Positions 8,812 to 17,809 of a stretch of 64,000 bases of DNA are shown piece after piece. A program made the position numbers and the translations under genes. The stretch lies in contig NZ_LDPY01000001.1 of the NCBI RefSeq assembly GCF_001038505.1, positions 620,001-684,000 on the forward strand, given 5' to 3'. This DNA is from Puniceibacterium sp. IMCC21224 (GTDB taxonomy: Bacteria; Pseudomonadota; Alphaproteobacteria; Rhodobacterales; Rhodobacteraceae). Below the pieces are notes generated by a model that was not told the DNA's origin, ran no database searches, and was given only the letters and a program-made list of their open reading frames with translations. How positions within the stretch are numbered: the first letter of the stretch is position 1; every line of letters begins with the position of its first letter.

Positions 8812-9405
8812 TCAGCCGCCCTTTTGGTCGTAGGCCGTCCCCCAGCCCCATGCGCCAGATCCAAAGCCACGCGCGACAACGCGTTCGCGGTAGATCCCGG
8901 ACACCACGTCACCGTCACCGGCCAGCAGCGCCTTGGTCGCGCACATTTCGGCGCAGATCGGCAGTTTGCCTTCGGCGATCCGGTTGCGACCATACTTCTG
9001 GAACTCGGCGGTGGAGTTGTCCTCCTCTGGTCCGCCAGAGCAGAACGTGCATTTGTCCATCTTGCCGCGCGATCCAAAGTTGCCGGCCTGCGGATACTGC
9101 GGCGCGCCAAACGGGCAGGCATAAAAGCAGTAGCCGCAACCGATGCACAGATCCTTGGAGTGCAGAACGACACCCTCTTCGTTCTGATAAAAGCAGTCTA
9201 CCGGGCAGACCGCCATACAGGGCGCATCGGAACAATGCATGCACGCGACCGAGATTGACCGCTCACCAGGCGAGCCGTCGTTGATCGTGACCACCTTGCG
9301 GCGGTTGATCCCCCACGGAACCTCGTGCTCGTTCTTGCAGGCCGTGACGCAGGCGTTGCATTCGATGCAGCGTTCAGCGTCGACGAGGAATTTAGCTCGT
9401 GCCAT
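8812..9405 (-). CDS. fdhB: Formate dehydrogenase iron-sulfur (beta) subunit
   Basis: The protein has 197 residues, with AAGGAGG upstream of ATG 9405. Four cysteine groups are typical of the 4x[4Fe-4S] electron-transfer subunit: CIECNACVTACKNEHEVPWG, CMHCSDAPCMAVCPVDC, CIGCGYCFYACPFGAPQ, and a last group around CTFCSGG and CAEMCATKALLAGD. It passes electrons from the catalytic subunit to cytochrome b. It lacks the long C-terminal membrane anchor of E. coli FdnH, so it relies on the gamma subunit for membrane attachment. It starts 14 bp after the alpha-subunit stop. Confidence 0.94.
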   Translation of the reverse strand: MARAKFLVDAERCIECNACVTACKNEHEVPWGINRRKVVTINDGSPGERSISVACMHCSDAPCMAVCPVDCFYQNEEGVVLHSKDLCIGCGYCFYACPFGAPQYPQAGNFGSRGKMDKCTFCSGGPEEDNSTAEFQKYGRNRIAEGKLPICAEMCATKALLAGDGDVVSGIYRERVVARGFGSGAWGWGTAYDQKGG

Positions 9406-9419
9406 GTGTCATATCCTCC

Positions 9420-12410
9420 TTATGCGGCCATGATCTTGCAGAGAGTCACTTTGGTCTCCTGCATCTGGGTCACGCTGTCATATCCATAGGTCTGTGCGGT
9501 GTTGGTCGATTCCCCCAACACATAGGGATCAGCGCCCTCGGGATATTTGTCCCGCAGATCGACCCCTTGCAGATGACCGCCAAAATGGAACGGCATAAAG
9601 GCAACGCCAGTGCCGACACGTTCCGTCACCATGGCCATCACCTTGACCTTGCCGCCTTCGGGGCCTTCAACCCATACTTGCGATCCGTCTCGAATGCCAA
9701 GGTTGTTGGCGTCACGAGTGTTGATCTCGACGAACATGTCCTGTTGCAGTTCGGCCAGCCAAGGATTGGACCGGGTTTCGTCGCCGCCGCCTTCGTATTC
9801 AACCAATCGGCCCGAGGTCAGGATGATCGGATACTCCTCTGAAAAGTCGTTCTTCTGGATCGACGCGTACATCGTCGGCAGACGCCAGAATTTCTTGTCC
9901 TCATAGGTTGGATAATCCGCAACCAGATCGCGCCGGTTGGTATACAGCGGTTCGCGGTGCAGCGGCACCGGATCGGGGAAGGTCCAGACCACGGCGCGGG
10001 CCTTGGCATTGCCGTAGGGGGCACAGCCATGGGCAATCGCGACGCGCTGGATGCCGCCCGACAGGTCGGTCTTCCAGTTGATGCCGCCGACCTGTTCGGC
10101 ATAATCCGACGGCATTTCCCCCTGCTGCGAGGTTTCGCCGACTTCTTCGGTGCCATCGCCCGCGTTTTCCGGAGCCTGATAGCCTGCGACCTTTTCAATG
10201 GACGCGCGCTCTTCGGCCGTCAGATCACCGTCCCAGCCCAGATCCATCAGCATTTGCATGGTGAATTCTGGATATCCGTCCTGAATCTCCGACCCCACCG
10301 GGTAGACGCCTTCGGCCAGCAGGTTGTCTCCGTTGCGCTCAACGCCATAGCGGGCACGGAAGCCCATGCCGCCTTCTGCCACCGGCAGAGACATATCGTA
10401 CAGGTTGGCCGATCCGGGATGCTTCATCTCGGGGGTGCCCCAGCACGGCCACGGCATACCGTAGAAATCGCCATCGGCCGGCCCACCCACGGCCCGCAGC
10501 GTCGTGCGGTCAAAGGTGTACTGGTTTTCCATGTGCAGCCGCATCCGTTCGGGCGACTGGCCGGTATATCCGACGGTCCACATGCCGCGGTTAAATTCGC
10601 GAGTGATATCCTCGATCAGCGGTTCGTCACCGTTGATCGCGATGTTTTTGAACATCCGGTCAGTGAAACCGAATTTGTCCGAGAACAATTTGAGGATAGT
10701 GTGATCCGGCAGGCTTTCGAACAGCGGTTCGACCACCTTTTCGCGCCATTGGAGCGAGCGGTTTGAGGCAGTGACCGAGCCGTAGGTTTCGAACTGGGTC
10801 GCCGCAGGCAGCAGATAGACACCATCGGTGCGGTCTTGCATGACGGCCGACACGGTCGGATATGGGTCGACCACAACCATCAGGTCGAGCTTTTCCATCG
10901 CCGTCTTCATTTCCAGCTGACGGGTCTGCGAGTTGGGCGCGTGGCCCCACAGAACCATCGCCCGGGTGTTGTCGGGCTGGTCGATGTTTTCTTTATCTTC
11001 CAGCACGCCGTCGATCCAGCGCGACACCGGAATCCCGGTTTCGTTCATCATCAGGCGGTCAGCGCCATCTGCTCCGGCACCGGGCATGGTGTCGAACCGG
11101 CCCTTGAGCCAATCCAGATCTTCCTCCCAGACGCGGGCCCAATGTGCCCAGCTGCCCGGTGCCAGACCGTAGTAGCCCGGCAGAGTATCGGCCAGAACGC
11201 CCAGATCGGTCGCGCCCTGCACGTTGTCGTGGCCACGGAAAATGTTGGTGCCGCCGCCGGCGGTGCCCATGTTGCCCAACGCCAGCTGCAGGATGCAATA
11301 GGCGCGAGTGTTGTTGTTGCCGTTGGTGTGCTGGGTGCCGCCCATACACCAGATCACGGTGCCGGGGCGGTTGTTGGCCAGCGTCAGCGCGACACGGCGC
11401 AGCTGCGATCCGGGCGTGCCGGTGACGCGCTCAACCTCATCGGGGGTCCACTTGGCCACTTCGTCCTTGATCTGGTCCATACCCCAGACGCGGGTGCGGA
11501 TGAATTCCTTGTCTTCCCAGCCATTCTCAAAGATGTGCCACAGCAGTCCCCAGACCAAGGCCACGTCGGTGCCGGGCCGGAAACGCACATATTCGTCGGC
11601 ATGTGCGGCGGTTCGGGTGAAACGCGGGTCACACACGATCAACGGCGCGTTGTTCTGCTCTTTTGCCTTCAGGATGTGCAACAGCGACACTGGATGTGCC
11701 TCGGCCGGGTTGCCACCGATCAGGAAGATCGCCTTGGAGTTGTGGATGTCGTTGTAGCTGTTGGTCATGGCGCCGTAGCCCCATGTGTTTGCAACGCCGG
11801 CAACGGTCGTCGAATGGCATATCCGTGCCTGGTGATCGACGTTGTTGGTGCCCCAGTAGGCGGCAAACTTGCGGAACAGATACGCCTGTTCGTTGTTATG
11901 CTTGGCCGAACCCAGCCAATAGACTGAATCTGGACCGCTCTCGTCGCGGATGGCGGACATCTTGTCGCCGATCTCGTTGATCGCCTGCTCCCACGAGATG
12001 CGGACCCATTCGCCGCCCTCTTTCTTCATCGGGTATTTCAGGCGGCGTTCACCATGTGCGTGCTCGCGGACCGCAGCGCCTTTGGCGCAGTGCGCGCCAA
12101 GGTTAAAGGGGCTGTCCCAACCGGGCTCTTGGCCGATCCAGACGCCATTGGACACTTCGGCAATTACGGTGCAGCCGACGGAGCAATGGGTGCAGACGGA
12201 TTTAATGGTTTGGACCGCGCCAGTCACGGCCTGCTGCGCCGTTGCCTGCGTTACCGATCCTGCGGTGGCGGCAATCGCGGCCAGCCCGCCGATAGCAAGG
12301 CCAGAGCCCCGAAGGAAGGCGCGCCGATCAACCGAACTTCCTGCGATCTCGGTCAAAATGCCGGTGCGCTGGGACCGTCGTGCCACCCCGTTGGTCTTTT
12401 TTCTTAGCAT
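9420..12410 (-). CDS. fdhA: Formate dehydrogenase catalytic (alpha) subunit, Tat-exported
   Basis: The protein has 996 residues, and ATG 12410 follows GGGAGG. The N-terminus has a twin-arginine signal (DRRAFLRGSGLAIGG), so the enzyme is folded with its cofactor and exported to the periplasm. A [4Fe-4S] site is formed by CTHCSVGC and AHCAKG (residues about 70-110). The residue binding Mo or W is Cys198 in ARICHSTTVAG, where E. coli FdnG has selenocysteine 196, so this is a selenium-free enzyme. The C-terminal molydopterin-binding domain includes HFGGHLQGVDL. It oxidises formate to CO2 for the respiratory chain. Sequence alone does not tell Mo from W. Confidence 0.95.
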   Translation of the reverse strand: MLRKKTNGVARRSQRTGILTEIAGSSVDRRAFLRGSGLAIGGLAAIAATAGSVTQATAQQAVTGAVQTIKSVCTHCSVGCTVIAEVSNGVWIGQEPGWDSPFNLGAHCAKGAAVREHAHGERRLKYPMKKEGGEWVRISWEQAINEIGDKMSAIRDESGPDSVYWLGSAKHNNEQAYLFRKFAAYWGTNNVDHQARICHSTTVAGVANTWGYGAMTNSYNDIHNSKAIFLIGGNPAEAHPVSLLHILKAKEQNNAPLIVCDPRFTRTAAHADEYVRFRPGTDVALVWGLLWHIFENGWEDKEFIRTRVWGMDQIKDEVAKWTPDEVERVTGTPGSQLRRVALTLANNRPGTVIWCMGGTQHTNGNNNTRAYCILQLALGNMGTAGGGTNIFRGHDNVQGATDLGVLADTLPGYYGLAPGSWAHWARVWEEDLDWLKGRFDTMPGAGADGADRLMMNETGIPVSRWIDGVLEDKENIDQPDNTRAMVLWGHAPNSQTRQLEMKTAMEKLDLMVVVDPYPTVSAVMQDRTDGVYLLPAATQFETYGSVTASNRSLQWREKVVEPLFESLPDHTILKLFSDKFGFTDRMFKNIAINGDEPLIEDITREFNRGMWTVGYTGQSPERMRLHMENQYTFDRTTLRAVGGPADGDFYGMPWPCWGTPEMKHPGSANLYDMSLPVAEGGMGFRARYGVERNGDNLLAEGVYPVGSEIQDGYPEFTMQMLMDLGWDGDLTAEERASIEKVAGYQAPENAGDGTEEVGETSQQGEMPSDYAEQVGGINWKTDLSGGIQRVAIAHGCAPYGNAKARAVVWTFPDPVPLHREPLYTNRRDLVADYPTYEDKKFWRLPTMYASIQKNDFSEEYPIILTSGRLVEYEGGGDETRSNPWLAELQQDMFVEINTRDANNLGIRDGSQVWVEGPEGGKVKVMAMVTERVGTGVAFMPFHFGGHLQGVDLRDKYPEGADPYVLGESTNTAQTYGYDSVTQMQETKVTLCKIMAA

Positions 12411-12504
12411 GTTACCCTCCCTTGGTTCCCGATTGGTGCCTGGGTTTATCTATGTGCCGACCAAATCCACGTGCGTAGAAGGGTCGGTGTGTTGTTTGAC
12501 CGGA

Positions 12505-12693
12505 TCAGAACCGGGCGCTGTCAAAGTAAGCGCGGGTGTGCGCCGTATCCTGCATTTTCCCGTCGGTCTTGGCCGGGGCCGCTTCAGCGGTCTGACCGCT
12601 GGTCGCAACGGCCACAATCGCCGCAGGACCCGCTGTGCCGGCGAGCTTCAGAAAATCGCGTCGGCTGCTGGCCGTTTCGTCTTTCTTGGTCAT
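12505..12693 (-). CDS. Small Tat-signal protein of formate dehydrogenase loci
   Basis: The protein has 62 residues, with GGGAGA before ATG 12693. It is little more than a twin-arginine signal (SSRRDFLKLAGTAGPAAIVA) and a short charged tail ending AHTRAYFDSARF. This matches the small 'formate dehydrogenase region TAT target' family (TIGR02811), which is found directly upstream of alpha subunits. Its biochemical role is unknown; a Tat-escort or assembly function has been considered likely. It lies between the TorD-like chaperone and the alpha subunit. Confidence 0.85.
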   Translation of the reverse strand: MTKKDETASSRRDFLKLAGTAGPAAIVAVATSGQTAEAAPAKTDGKMQDTAHTRAYFDSARF

Positions 12694-12765
12694 CTTGGGT
12701 CTCCCTGTTGTTCGTGATCCGGCCGTGCGACCGGTTTCGATTTTGATGGACGCCTGCCCGCCATG

Positions 12766-13377
12766 TTATTCGGGGGCAAGGCGAAACGCCTCGCGCTCGA
12801 TATCCATAAACGCGCGTCCGACTGATCCGACGGCACTATAAAGTATGGCTGTCTTGGCCTTCTCCAGATCGGCAAAGAAATGCCCGGCCCAAGGTGCCAC
12901 GTGGCGGTTAAAGAACACCTGCTGGTCGGCCAATGGTGCGGGCGTGGCAAACCGGCCAACGATCAGTCCGGCCATCACCTCCATCAGGGTGGCGATGTTG
13001 TCCTCGGGCTCATAGACATTGGGCGCGCGAATGATCCGACGCGCGGACAAGTCATTTCGCAGGACCGACAGCGGCTTTTCGTTTAGAAAACCGGTGAGGT
13101 AATAGCTGGCATACGGCAGCAGTTCGCCCCGCCCCAAACCGATAAACAGCGCGTTGAACTCCGAACGCACACCCTTTGGTTTGGCGCTTTGGGCGCAGCC
13201 CGCCAGACGGGCGATCGCGCTGCCCAGCGGAGTGTCATCGCCGGTCAATCCTGCGGTCTGGACCAGCAGCATCTCGTCCGGCGGCGCGGCCAGCATCAGC
13301 CCAAGATAATTGTAAAGATCGGCGCGCAGCCGGTCCTCGGGGGATACGTCCGTGGTGCGGGCAGCGGCGCTGCTCAT
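12766..13377 (-). CDS. TorD/DmsD-family redox-enzyme maturation chaperone
   Basis: The protein has 203 residues and is all-helical in character. Recognisable features are RADLYNYLGLMLAAPPDE near the start and EFNALFIGLGRGELLPYASYYLTG with the conserved family segment. ATG 13377 overlaps the DUF3306 stop by 4 nt (ATGA), implying coupled translation. TorD-type chaperones bind the Tat signal of a molybdoenzyme and hold it until the cofactor is inserted. The expected client is the alpha subunit two genes downstream, possibly also the small Tat protein. Confidence 0.88.
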   Translation of the reverse strand: MSSAAARTTDVSPEDRLRADLYNYLGLMLAAPPDEMLLVQTAGLTGDDTPLGSAIARLAGCAQSAKPKGVRSEFNALFIGLGRGELLPYASYYLTGFLNEKPLSVLRNDLSARRIIRAPNVYEPEDNIATLMEVMAGLIVGRFATPAPLADQQVFFNRHVAPWAGHFFADLEKAKTAILYSAVGSVGRAFMDIEREAFRLAPE

Positions 13378-14042
13378 CCTGTCTCCGTTCCGAATCTAAA
13401 GCGCATGCGGCGCGGTTGCGCAGCAAACTCTTGTTGTGGTTCAATTTTCTCACCAATTACCGGTTCGGACATTGCGACTTTAGTCGTAGATGCAGGCGCG
13501 GCAATGGGGGTTTCCTGCGTGTGATCCTGTATGACTGCATTATTTACGAATTCGTCGGAAATATCCGTAATTTCTGCAGTTTCAGCGGAAATTTTCTCAT
13601 CCTCTTTGTCTACATTGGCCTGCGCGCTTTCACGGGCCAGGGTTTCGATATGGTGGAGCATGCCCTTTCCCACCCGATAGGCGGTTGCGACTCCGGGGGC
13701 GTCTGTGGCGGCATTGGTAAAGTCGCCATCGTAGTCATTGAGCCCGTCCAGACAGGCCAGCACAGGGTTGGTGCGCCAGAATCGCCGCAGCGCCCGGCGT
13801 CGCAGCCGTTCCGGCACCTCCTTTTTCAGAAACGCGGTGAGGTCATCACCCAGTTTTAATGATTCGGGGTCGGGCAGGTTCAGCTCTGCCAGCAACTCGG
13901 CATCGCTCTTGTCGGCGGCTGCGGTCTCTCGGCGGCTTGTCTCGGCCTGTTCAAGGCTCTCGGCCTCTTTGGCGGATTGGGCGGCCGCTTCTGTTGCCAC
14001 CCGCGCGCGTCTTCGGGACCAGAAATCGGCTGACTCAGTCAT
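13374..14042 (-). CDS. DUF3306 domain protein
   Basis: The protein has 222 residues. The N-terminus, MTESADFWSRRRARVATEAA, fits DUF3306, and the core SLKLGDDLTAFLKKEVPERLRRRALRRFWRTNP is its most conserved part (about residues 60-90). The C-terminal half is low-complexity and ends basic. No signal peptide or cofactor motif is visible. It overlaps both neighbours by 4 nt. DUF3306 is usually found next to DUF3305 in formate dehydrogenase loci and is presumed to help assembly; the function is not established. Confidence 0.82.
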   Translation of the reverse strand: MTESADFWSRRRARVATEAAAQSAKEAESLEQAETSRRETAAADKSDAELLAELNLPDPESLKLGDDLTAFLKKEVPERLRRRALRRFWRTNPVLACLDGLNDYDGDFTNAATDAPGVATAYRVGKGMLHHIETLARESAQANVDKEDEKISAETAEITDISDEFVNNAVIQDHTQETPIAAPASTTKVAMSEPVIGEKIEPQQEFAAQPRRMRFRFGTETG

Positions 14043-14608
14043 GACCCCTCTGCCTTTCTGGCGGTGCCCGGTGCGCGGTAGACATCCGTCGCCTGCTGAA
14101 TCCGAGCGTCGCCGATACCGTTCTCGACGGTGTCATCCATATGCTTGCGCCGCTTGCGCTTGATGAACTGTTCTTCAACGTAGTGCGCGTCGACCCATGC
14201 GGCAACCCATGCGATCAACCCCTCGGACATCGGCAGTTTTTCGACAATCTCTTCGCCGCTTTCAGCATACATCTGGCCCTCGTGTGGCGAGGCAGTCACC
14301 AGATGGATCCGGTAGGGATACTCTCCACCCTCGGTGGCCCGAAGGACGACATAGAGGCAAGGCGCCGCCTCGGAGAGGGTGATTTTGTAGGCCTCGGCCT
14401 CACCACGGTAAAGGGTTAGGGGCATTGTGCCTGCATGATACTCGACCGCGTCGCCATCGGTGCGCAAGACCTTCCAATGCGCCGGTCCTGCGCCGGGCAA
14501 CAGTGCCACCGGGGTCCATGCCCATTTGGCCCACCGGGTCACCCCCGGCAACCGCCGGATGACTACGCCCATGCCCATGCTGATGCTCTTGCGGTTGTGC
14601 AGATCCAC
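14039..14608 (-). CDS. DUF3305 domain protein
   Basis: The protein has 189 residues. It starts at GTG 14608 with GGGAG at 6-nt spacing; an internal ATG ten codons later is an alternative. The region VVIRRLPGVTRWAKWAWTPV identifies DUF3305. It appears to be the first gene of the formate dehydrogenase operon, facing the divergent ferredoxin gene across a 153-bp promoter region. The paired DUF3305/DUF3306 genes have no known biochemical activity. A maturation role is inferred only from context. Confidence 0.82.
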   Translation of the reverse strand: MDLHNRKSISMGMGVVIRRLPGVTRWAKWAWTPVALLPGAGPAHWKVLRTDGDAVEYHAGTMPLTLYRGEAEAYKITLSEAAPCLYVVLRATEGGEYPYRIHLVTASPHEGQMYAESGEEIVEKLPMSEGLIAWVAAWVDAHYVEEQFIKRKRRKHMDDTVENGIGDARIQQATDVYRAPGTARKAEGS

Positions 14609-14658
14609 GGAAACTCCCAGAGTGTGTGAGGCTTCCAGTATCGCCCGGTCCTTGTTTA

Positions 14659-14706
14659 TGGCAAGCGCCTTCGCTATGCCAAGGGTCAGATTTTACAAAA
14701 ATTTGT
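14659..14706. promoter_or_regulatory. Inverted repeats in the divergent formate dehydrogenase/ferredoxin promoter region
   Basis: Two symmetrical elements sit between the divergent genes. A near-perfect repeat TGGCAAGCG...CGCTATGCCA spans about 14659-14682 with one bulged base, and a perfect 12-bp palindrome-like ACAAA-AA-TTTGT lies at 14695-14706. Either could be an operator for shared control of the operon and the ferredoxin. I cannot assign a regulator; neither is an FNR/CRP consensus (TTGAT-N4-ATCAA). Confidence 0.35.
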
Positions 14707-14761
14707 CCGGGGCCAAGGTCGCCAGAGTGCGGGTCAGAGTGCGTCGGCAAGGGGGAGCATC

Positions 14762-16738
14762 ATGGGTAAAACGCTGTTGCTGTGTGATTGTCTGGGTAGC
14801 CAGACGGTTGACGCGGACGCCATTGCTGCTGCCACCGGGATGACCTGTTCGCGGGTTCACACGGGATTGTGCCAGCACCAGACCGACATTGCGGCCCGCG
14901 CGCTGGCGACGGGTGACGTGATCGTTGCCTGCCAACAGGAGAGCGCGCATTTCGAGGCGCTGGCCGAAGAACTGGACGTCGATGTCCCCGGTTTTGTCGA
15001 CCTGCGGGACCGCGCGGGCTGGAGCGACGAGGGCGCGCAGGCCGCACCCAAGATGGCGGCGCTGGCTGCCGAGGCGGCGCTGGTGCTGCCCGAACCGCGC
15101 GTGCTGGATGTGGTGTCCGAGGGCGTGTGTCTGATCCTTGGGCCCGGAGATGTAGCCTTTGCGGCCGCCACGACCCTGGCCGATACGCTGGCCGTGACGG
15201 TGTTGCAAAGTGATGATGCGGACGTGCCGCTCGACCGCCGTTTCGACGTGATCAGGGGGCGGCTGACCCGCGCGCAGGGTGCGTTGGCCGGATTTCACCT
15301 GACGATTGACGGGTTCCGGCAGATCCGCCCCGGTGGGCGCGGCGCTCTGGGCTTTACCGATCCGCGCGATGGCGCGCAGTCGGACTGTGACATCATTCTT
15401 GACCTGCGCGGCGACACCCCGCTTTTTCCCGCGCCGGAAAAACGCGAAGGCTATCTGCGCGCCGATCCACGTCAGCCCGTCGCCGTAGCTGCGGCTGCGG
15501 CCCGCGCGGCGGCTCTGGTCGGCACGTTTGAAAAGCCGCTGTATGTCCGGCTCGAAGAATCGCTTTGCGCCCATTCCCGTGCGGAACAGGTCGGCTGCTC
15601 GAAATGTCTGAACATCTGCCCGACCGGTGCGATCACCTCTGCGGGCGAACATGTGTCGATAGACCCGATGATTTGCGCTGGTTGCGGCGCATGTTCGGCG
15701 CTGTGCCCGTCGGGCGCGATCACCTATGATGCACCGCCGGTTTCCAGCGTGTTCCGCAGGCTCGACACGCTGGCGTCCACCTATCGCAAGGCAGGGGGGA
15801 ATGAACCGCGCCTGCTGGTGCATGATGACGATCACGGGGCCGAGATGATCCGCCTAGCTGCCCGATTTGGCCGGGGTCTGCCAGCGGATGTGATCCCACT
15901 GGGCATTCCTGCGTTGGCGGGCTTTGGCCATGCTGAAATGCTGGCGGCGCTGGGTTGCGGTTTTGCCGGGGTCGACGTGCTTCTGGCCCCCCGGACCGAG
16001 CGCGACACACCCGAGGGAGAGGCCGCGCTTGCCAATGCAATCGCGGGCCGTGCGGCTGTGACGTTGCTGGACCTGAACGACCCCGAGGCACTGAGCGATC
16101 ACCTGTACACTGCACAATCCGGTGCGGCGCTGGCGCAAACCGTCTTGTCGATCGGCGCCCGTCGTCAGGTGGCCCGCGTCGCCGCCAAGGCACTGCGCCC
16201 CGAAGGTGGCGTGATCGACCTGCCGCCCGCTGCCCCTTATGGTGCGGTGTTGGTGGACACCGATGCCTGCACGCTTTGCCTGTCGTGTGTGTCGCTATGC
16301 CCTTCGGGCGCGTTGGGCGACAACGAGGACAAGCCACAACTGCTGTTTCAAGAGGACGCCTGTCTGCAATGCGGGATCTGCGCCACGATCTGCCCCGAAC
16401 AGGCGATCACGCTGAAACCGCAGCTTGACCTGAATGACGCGGCGCTGTCGCAGCGGGTTCTGAATGAGGAAGAGCCATTTGCCTGCGTCGAATGCGGCGG
16501 GCTGTTCGGCGTCAAATCCACGGTTGAGAAGATCGTGGAAAAGCTGGCGGGCAAACATGCCATGTTCGCCAACCCACAGACGGCGCGGATGATCCAGATG
16601 TGCGACAAATGCCGGATTGCGGCGCAGTACCATTCCGAAAACAACCCGTTTTCGATGGGCACACCGCGCCGCCCACGCACCACGGACGATTATCTGGCGG
16701 AACGTGTGGCAGACAAACCTGTGCGCAAGGATCACTGA
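14762..16738 (+). CDS. Large 4Fe-4S ferredoxin-type protein linked to formate dehydrogenase
   Basis: The protein has 658 residues; ATG 14762 has GGGGGAG upstream. Two ferredoxin-like regions are visible. One at about residues 280-325 has CSKCLNICPTGAI and CAGCGACSALCPSGAI. A second at about 500-550 has CTLCLSCVSLCPSGAL and CLQCGICATICPEQAI. Between and before them are Rossmann-like alpha/beta stretches. A late CVECGG...CDKCR pair may add a metal site. No signal peptide is present, so it is cytoplasmic. This type of protein accompanies formate dehydrogenases in alphaproteobacteria; I infer electron transfer during cofactor assembly or to another acceptor. Confidence 0.82.
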   Translation: MGKTLLLCDCLGSQTVDADAIAAATGMTCSRVHTGLCQHQTDIAARALATGDVIVACQQESAHFEALAEELDVDVPGFVDLRDRAGWSDEGAQAAPKMAALAAEAALVLPEPRVLDVVSEGVCLILGPGDVAFAAATTLADTLAVTVLQSDDADVPLDRRFDVIRGRLTRAQGALAGFHLTIDGFRQIRPGGRGALGFTDPRDGAQSDCDIILDLRGDTPLFPAPEKREGYLRADPRQPVAVAAAAARAAALVGTFEKPLYVRLEESLCAHSRAEQVGCSKCLNICPTGAITSAGEHVSIDPMICAGCGACSALCPSGAITYDAPPVSSVFRRLDTLASTYRKAGGNEPRLLVHDDDHGAEMIRLAARFGRGLPADVIPLGIPALAGFGHAEMLAALGCGFAGVDVLLAPRTERDTPEGEAALANAIAGRAAVTLLDLNDPEALSDHLYTAQSGAALAQTVLSIGARRQVARVAAKALRPEGGVIDLPPAAPYGAVLVDTDACTLCLSCVSLCPSGALGDNEDKPQLLFQEDACLQCGICATICPEQAITLKPQLDLNDAALSQRVLNEEEPFACVECGGLFGVKSTVEKIVEKLAGKHAMFANPQTARMIQMCDKCRIAAQYHSENNPFSMGTPRRPRTTDDYLAERVADKPVRKDH

Positions 16739-16774
16739 CGCCCAGCCGGTGCATTCCGGTTTATCATCTGGCCA

Positions 16775-17518
16775 TCACTGCGACTGAATCGGCGCGCCCA
16801 GATCTGCGGGCGACACGGCAGCCACAAAGGCCAGGATATCTTCTAGCTCGTCCAGCGTGATCTCAACCGGCGTTATTGGTGATGGATAGCTTTGATCGAA
16901 TGGCAGCGTGACTTCGGCCACCTGCGTGAACGCCGGATGCGGATTCAAGGCATAAAACCCCATGAACCGGTCGCGCCAGTTCGAGAGGGTGCGCAGCACC
17001 GCAAAGGATGGCGTCGATCCGATCGCTTTCATCCGGTTCACCGCCCCGACCACATGGCAGCGCCCGCAATGCTGCAGCGACAGCACCGCCCCGCGTGCCG
17101 CGTCGCCGTCAAACCGCATCGGTGCCACAATGCGTTTTTCCGTCACCTCGGTTGAAAAAACTGCGACTCCATCCGCCATGAACCCGCCCACAGCCGAGCG
17201 TCCCGCATCTGATTGCAGCCAGTCGGCAAAGCGCTGCGCGTCCGCGTCCGTGCTGACCTCAAGCCGCCAGACCTGTCCCAGCCCCTCGAACGCCACGGTG
17301 CCTGTGTCGCCAAAGGTCGCATCCGCCGCAGCCCCCGCATCCACCAACGCCACCCGCGTTGCCGTCTTTAGCGAAAACCGTGGCAGCATGTATTTCATCA
17401 GACCGCTGTCTGCCAGGATATCGGGAACCGCCAGCCGGAACATCTTGTCCGCGTCCTGCGCCATGGCGGACGTCGCGGCCAGTATCGCCATCAACGCACC
17501 AATGATGAGCTGTTGCAT
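16775..17518 (-). CDS. Exported cytochrome c with N-terminal remnant of an oxyanion-binding protein
   Basis: I chose ATG 17518, preceded by GGAGG, because it begins a signal peptide (MQQLIIGALMAILAATSAMA). The mature part has two pieces. Residues about 25-125 resemble the tungstate/molybdate solute-binding proteins: LADSGLMKYMLPRFSLKTAT parallels their DSGLL...LLP.FEKKTG start, and FADWLQSDAGRSAVGGF parallels their C-terminal helix. Most of the second lobe is missing. A mono-heme site CGRCH at 151-155 follows, with a methionine nearby. It is periplasmic. Its place beside a Mo/W enzyme suggests an electron-transfer protein that reused an oxyanion-binding fold; ligand binding is unproven. Confidence 0.75.
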   Translation of the reverse strand: MQQLIIGALMAILAATSAMAQDADKMFRLAVPDILADSGLMKYMLPRFSLKTATRVALVDAGAAADATFGDTGTVAFEGLGQVWRLEVSTDADAQRFADWLQSDAGRSAVGGFMADGVAVFSTEVTEKRIVAPMRFDGDAARGAVLSLQHCGRCHVVGAVNRMKAIGSTPSFAVLRTLSNWRDRFMGFYALNPHPAFTQVAEVTLPFDQSYPSPITPVEITLDELEDILAFVAAVSPADLGAPIQSQ

Positions 17519-17616
17519 GATGGCTCCTCCTCCGGCCCCGTCAAGCTTGGCTTGCAAGCCTAGGGGTCGTGCCCTAAACCCGTCAATGCTTCATGCAGAG
17601 TTCAGGGGAGAGACGG

Positions 17617-17805
17617 ATGAGCGACGATTTCAACATGTCGATGCGCAAGTTTCTGAAACAGGTCGGTGTCACGTCGCAGCAGGCTATCGAAGAGGCCATG
17701 CGCAAGGTCGACGCGCCCGAAGGCAAGACATTCGAGGCCAAGGTGGTGCTGACGGTTGACGGGCTCGACCTTACACATGTCGTCACCGGCAAGATTCAGG
17801 GATAG
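17617..17805 (+). CDS. DUF6494 family small protein
   Basis: The protein has 62 residues, starting MSDDFNMSMRKFLKQVGVTS; ATG 17617 is preceded by GGGGAGA. An in-frame start at 17593 would add eight residues without a better ribosome-binding site. It has a short helical N-terminal half and a beta-like end (FEAKVVLTVDGLDLTHVVTG). This fits DUF6494, which I know as a short family in formate dehydrogenase neighbourhoods. It is first of four tightly packed genes (Mrp, ligase-like, DUF6505). Function unknown. Confidence 0.75.
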   Translation: MSDDFNMSMRKFLKQVGVTSQQAIEEAMRKVDAPEGKTFEAKVVLTVDGLDLTHVVTGKIQG

Positions 17806-17809
17806 CGAT

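Noticed and set aside
10836..11927. 363-codon open frame on the plus strand
   Set aside because: Antisense shadow of the formate dehydrogenase alpha subunit without family features.
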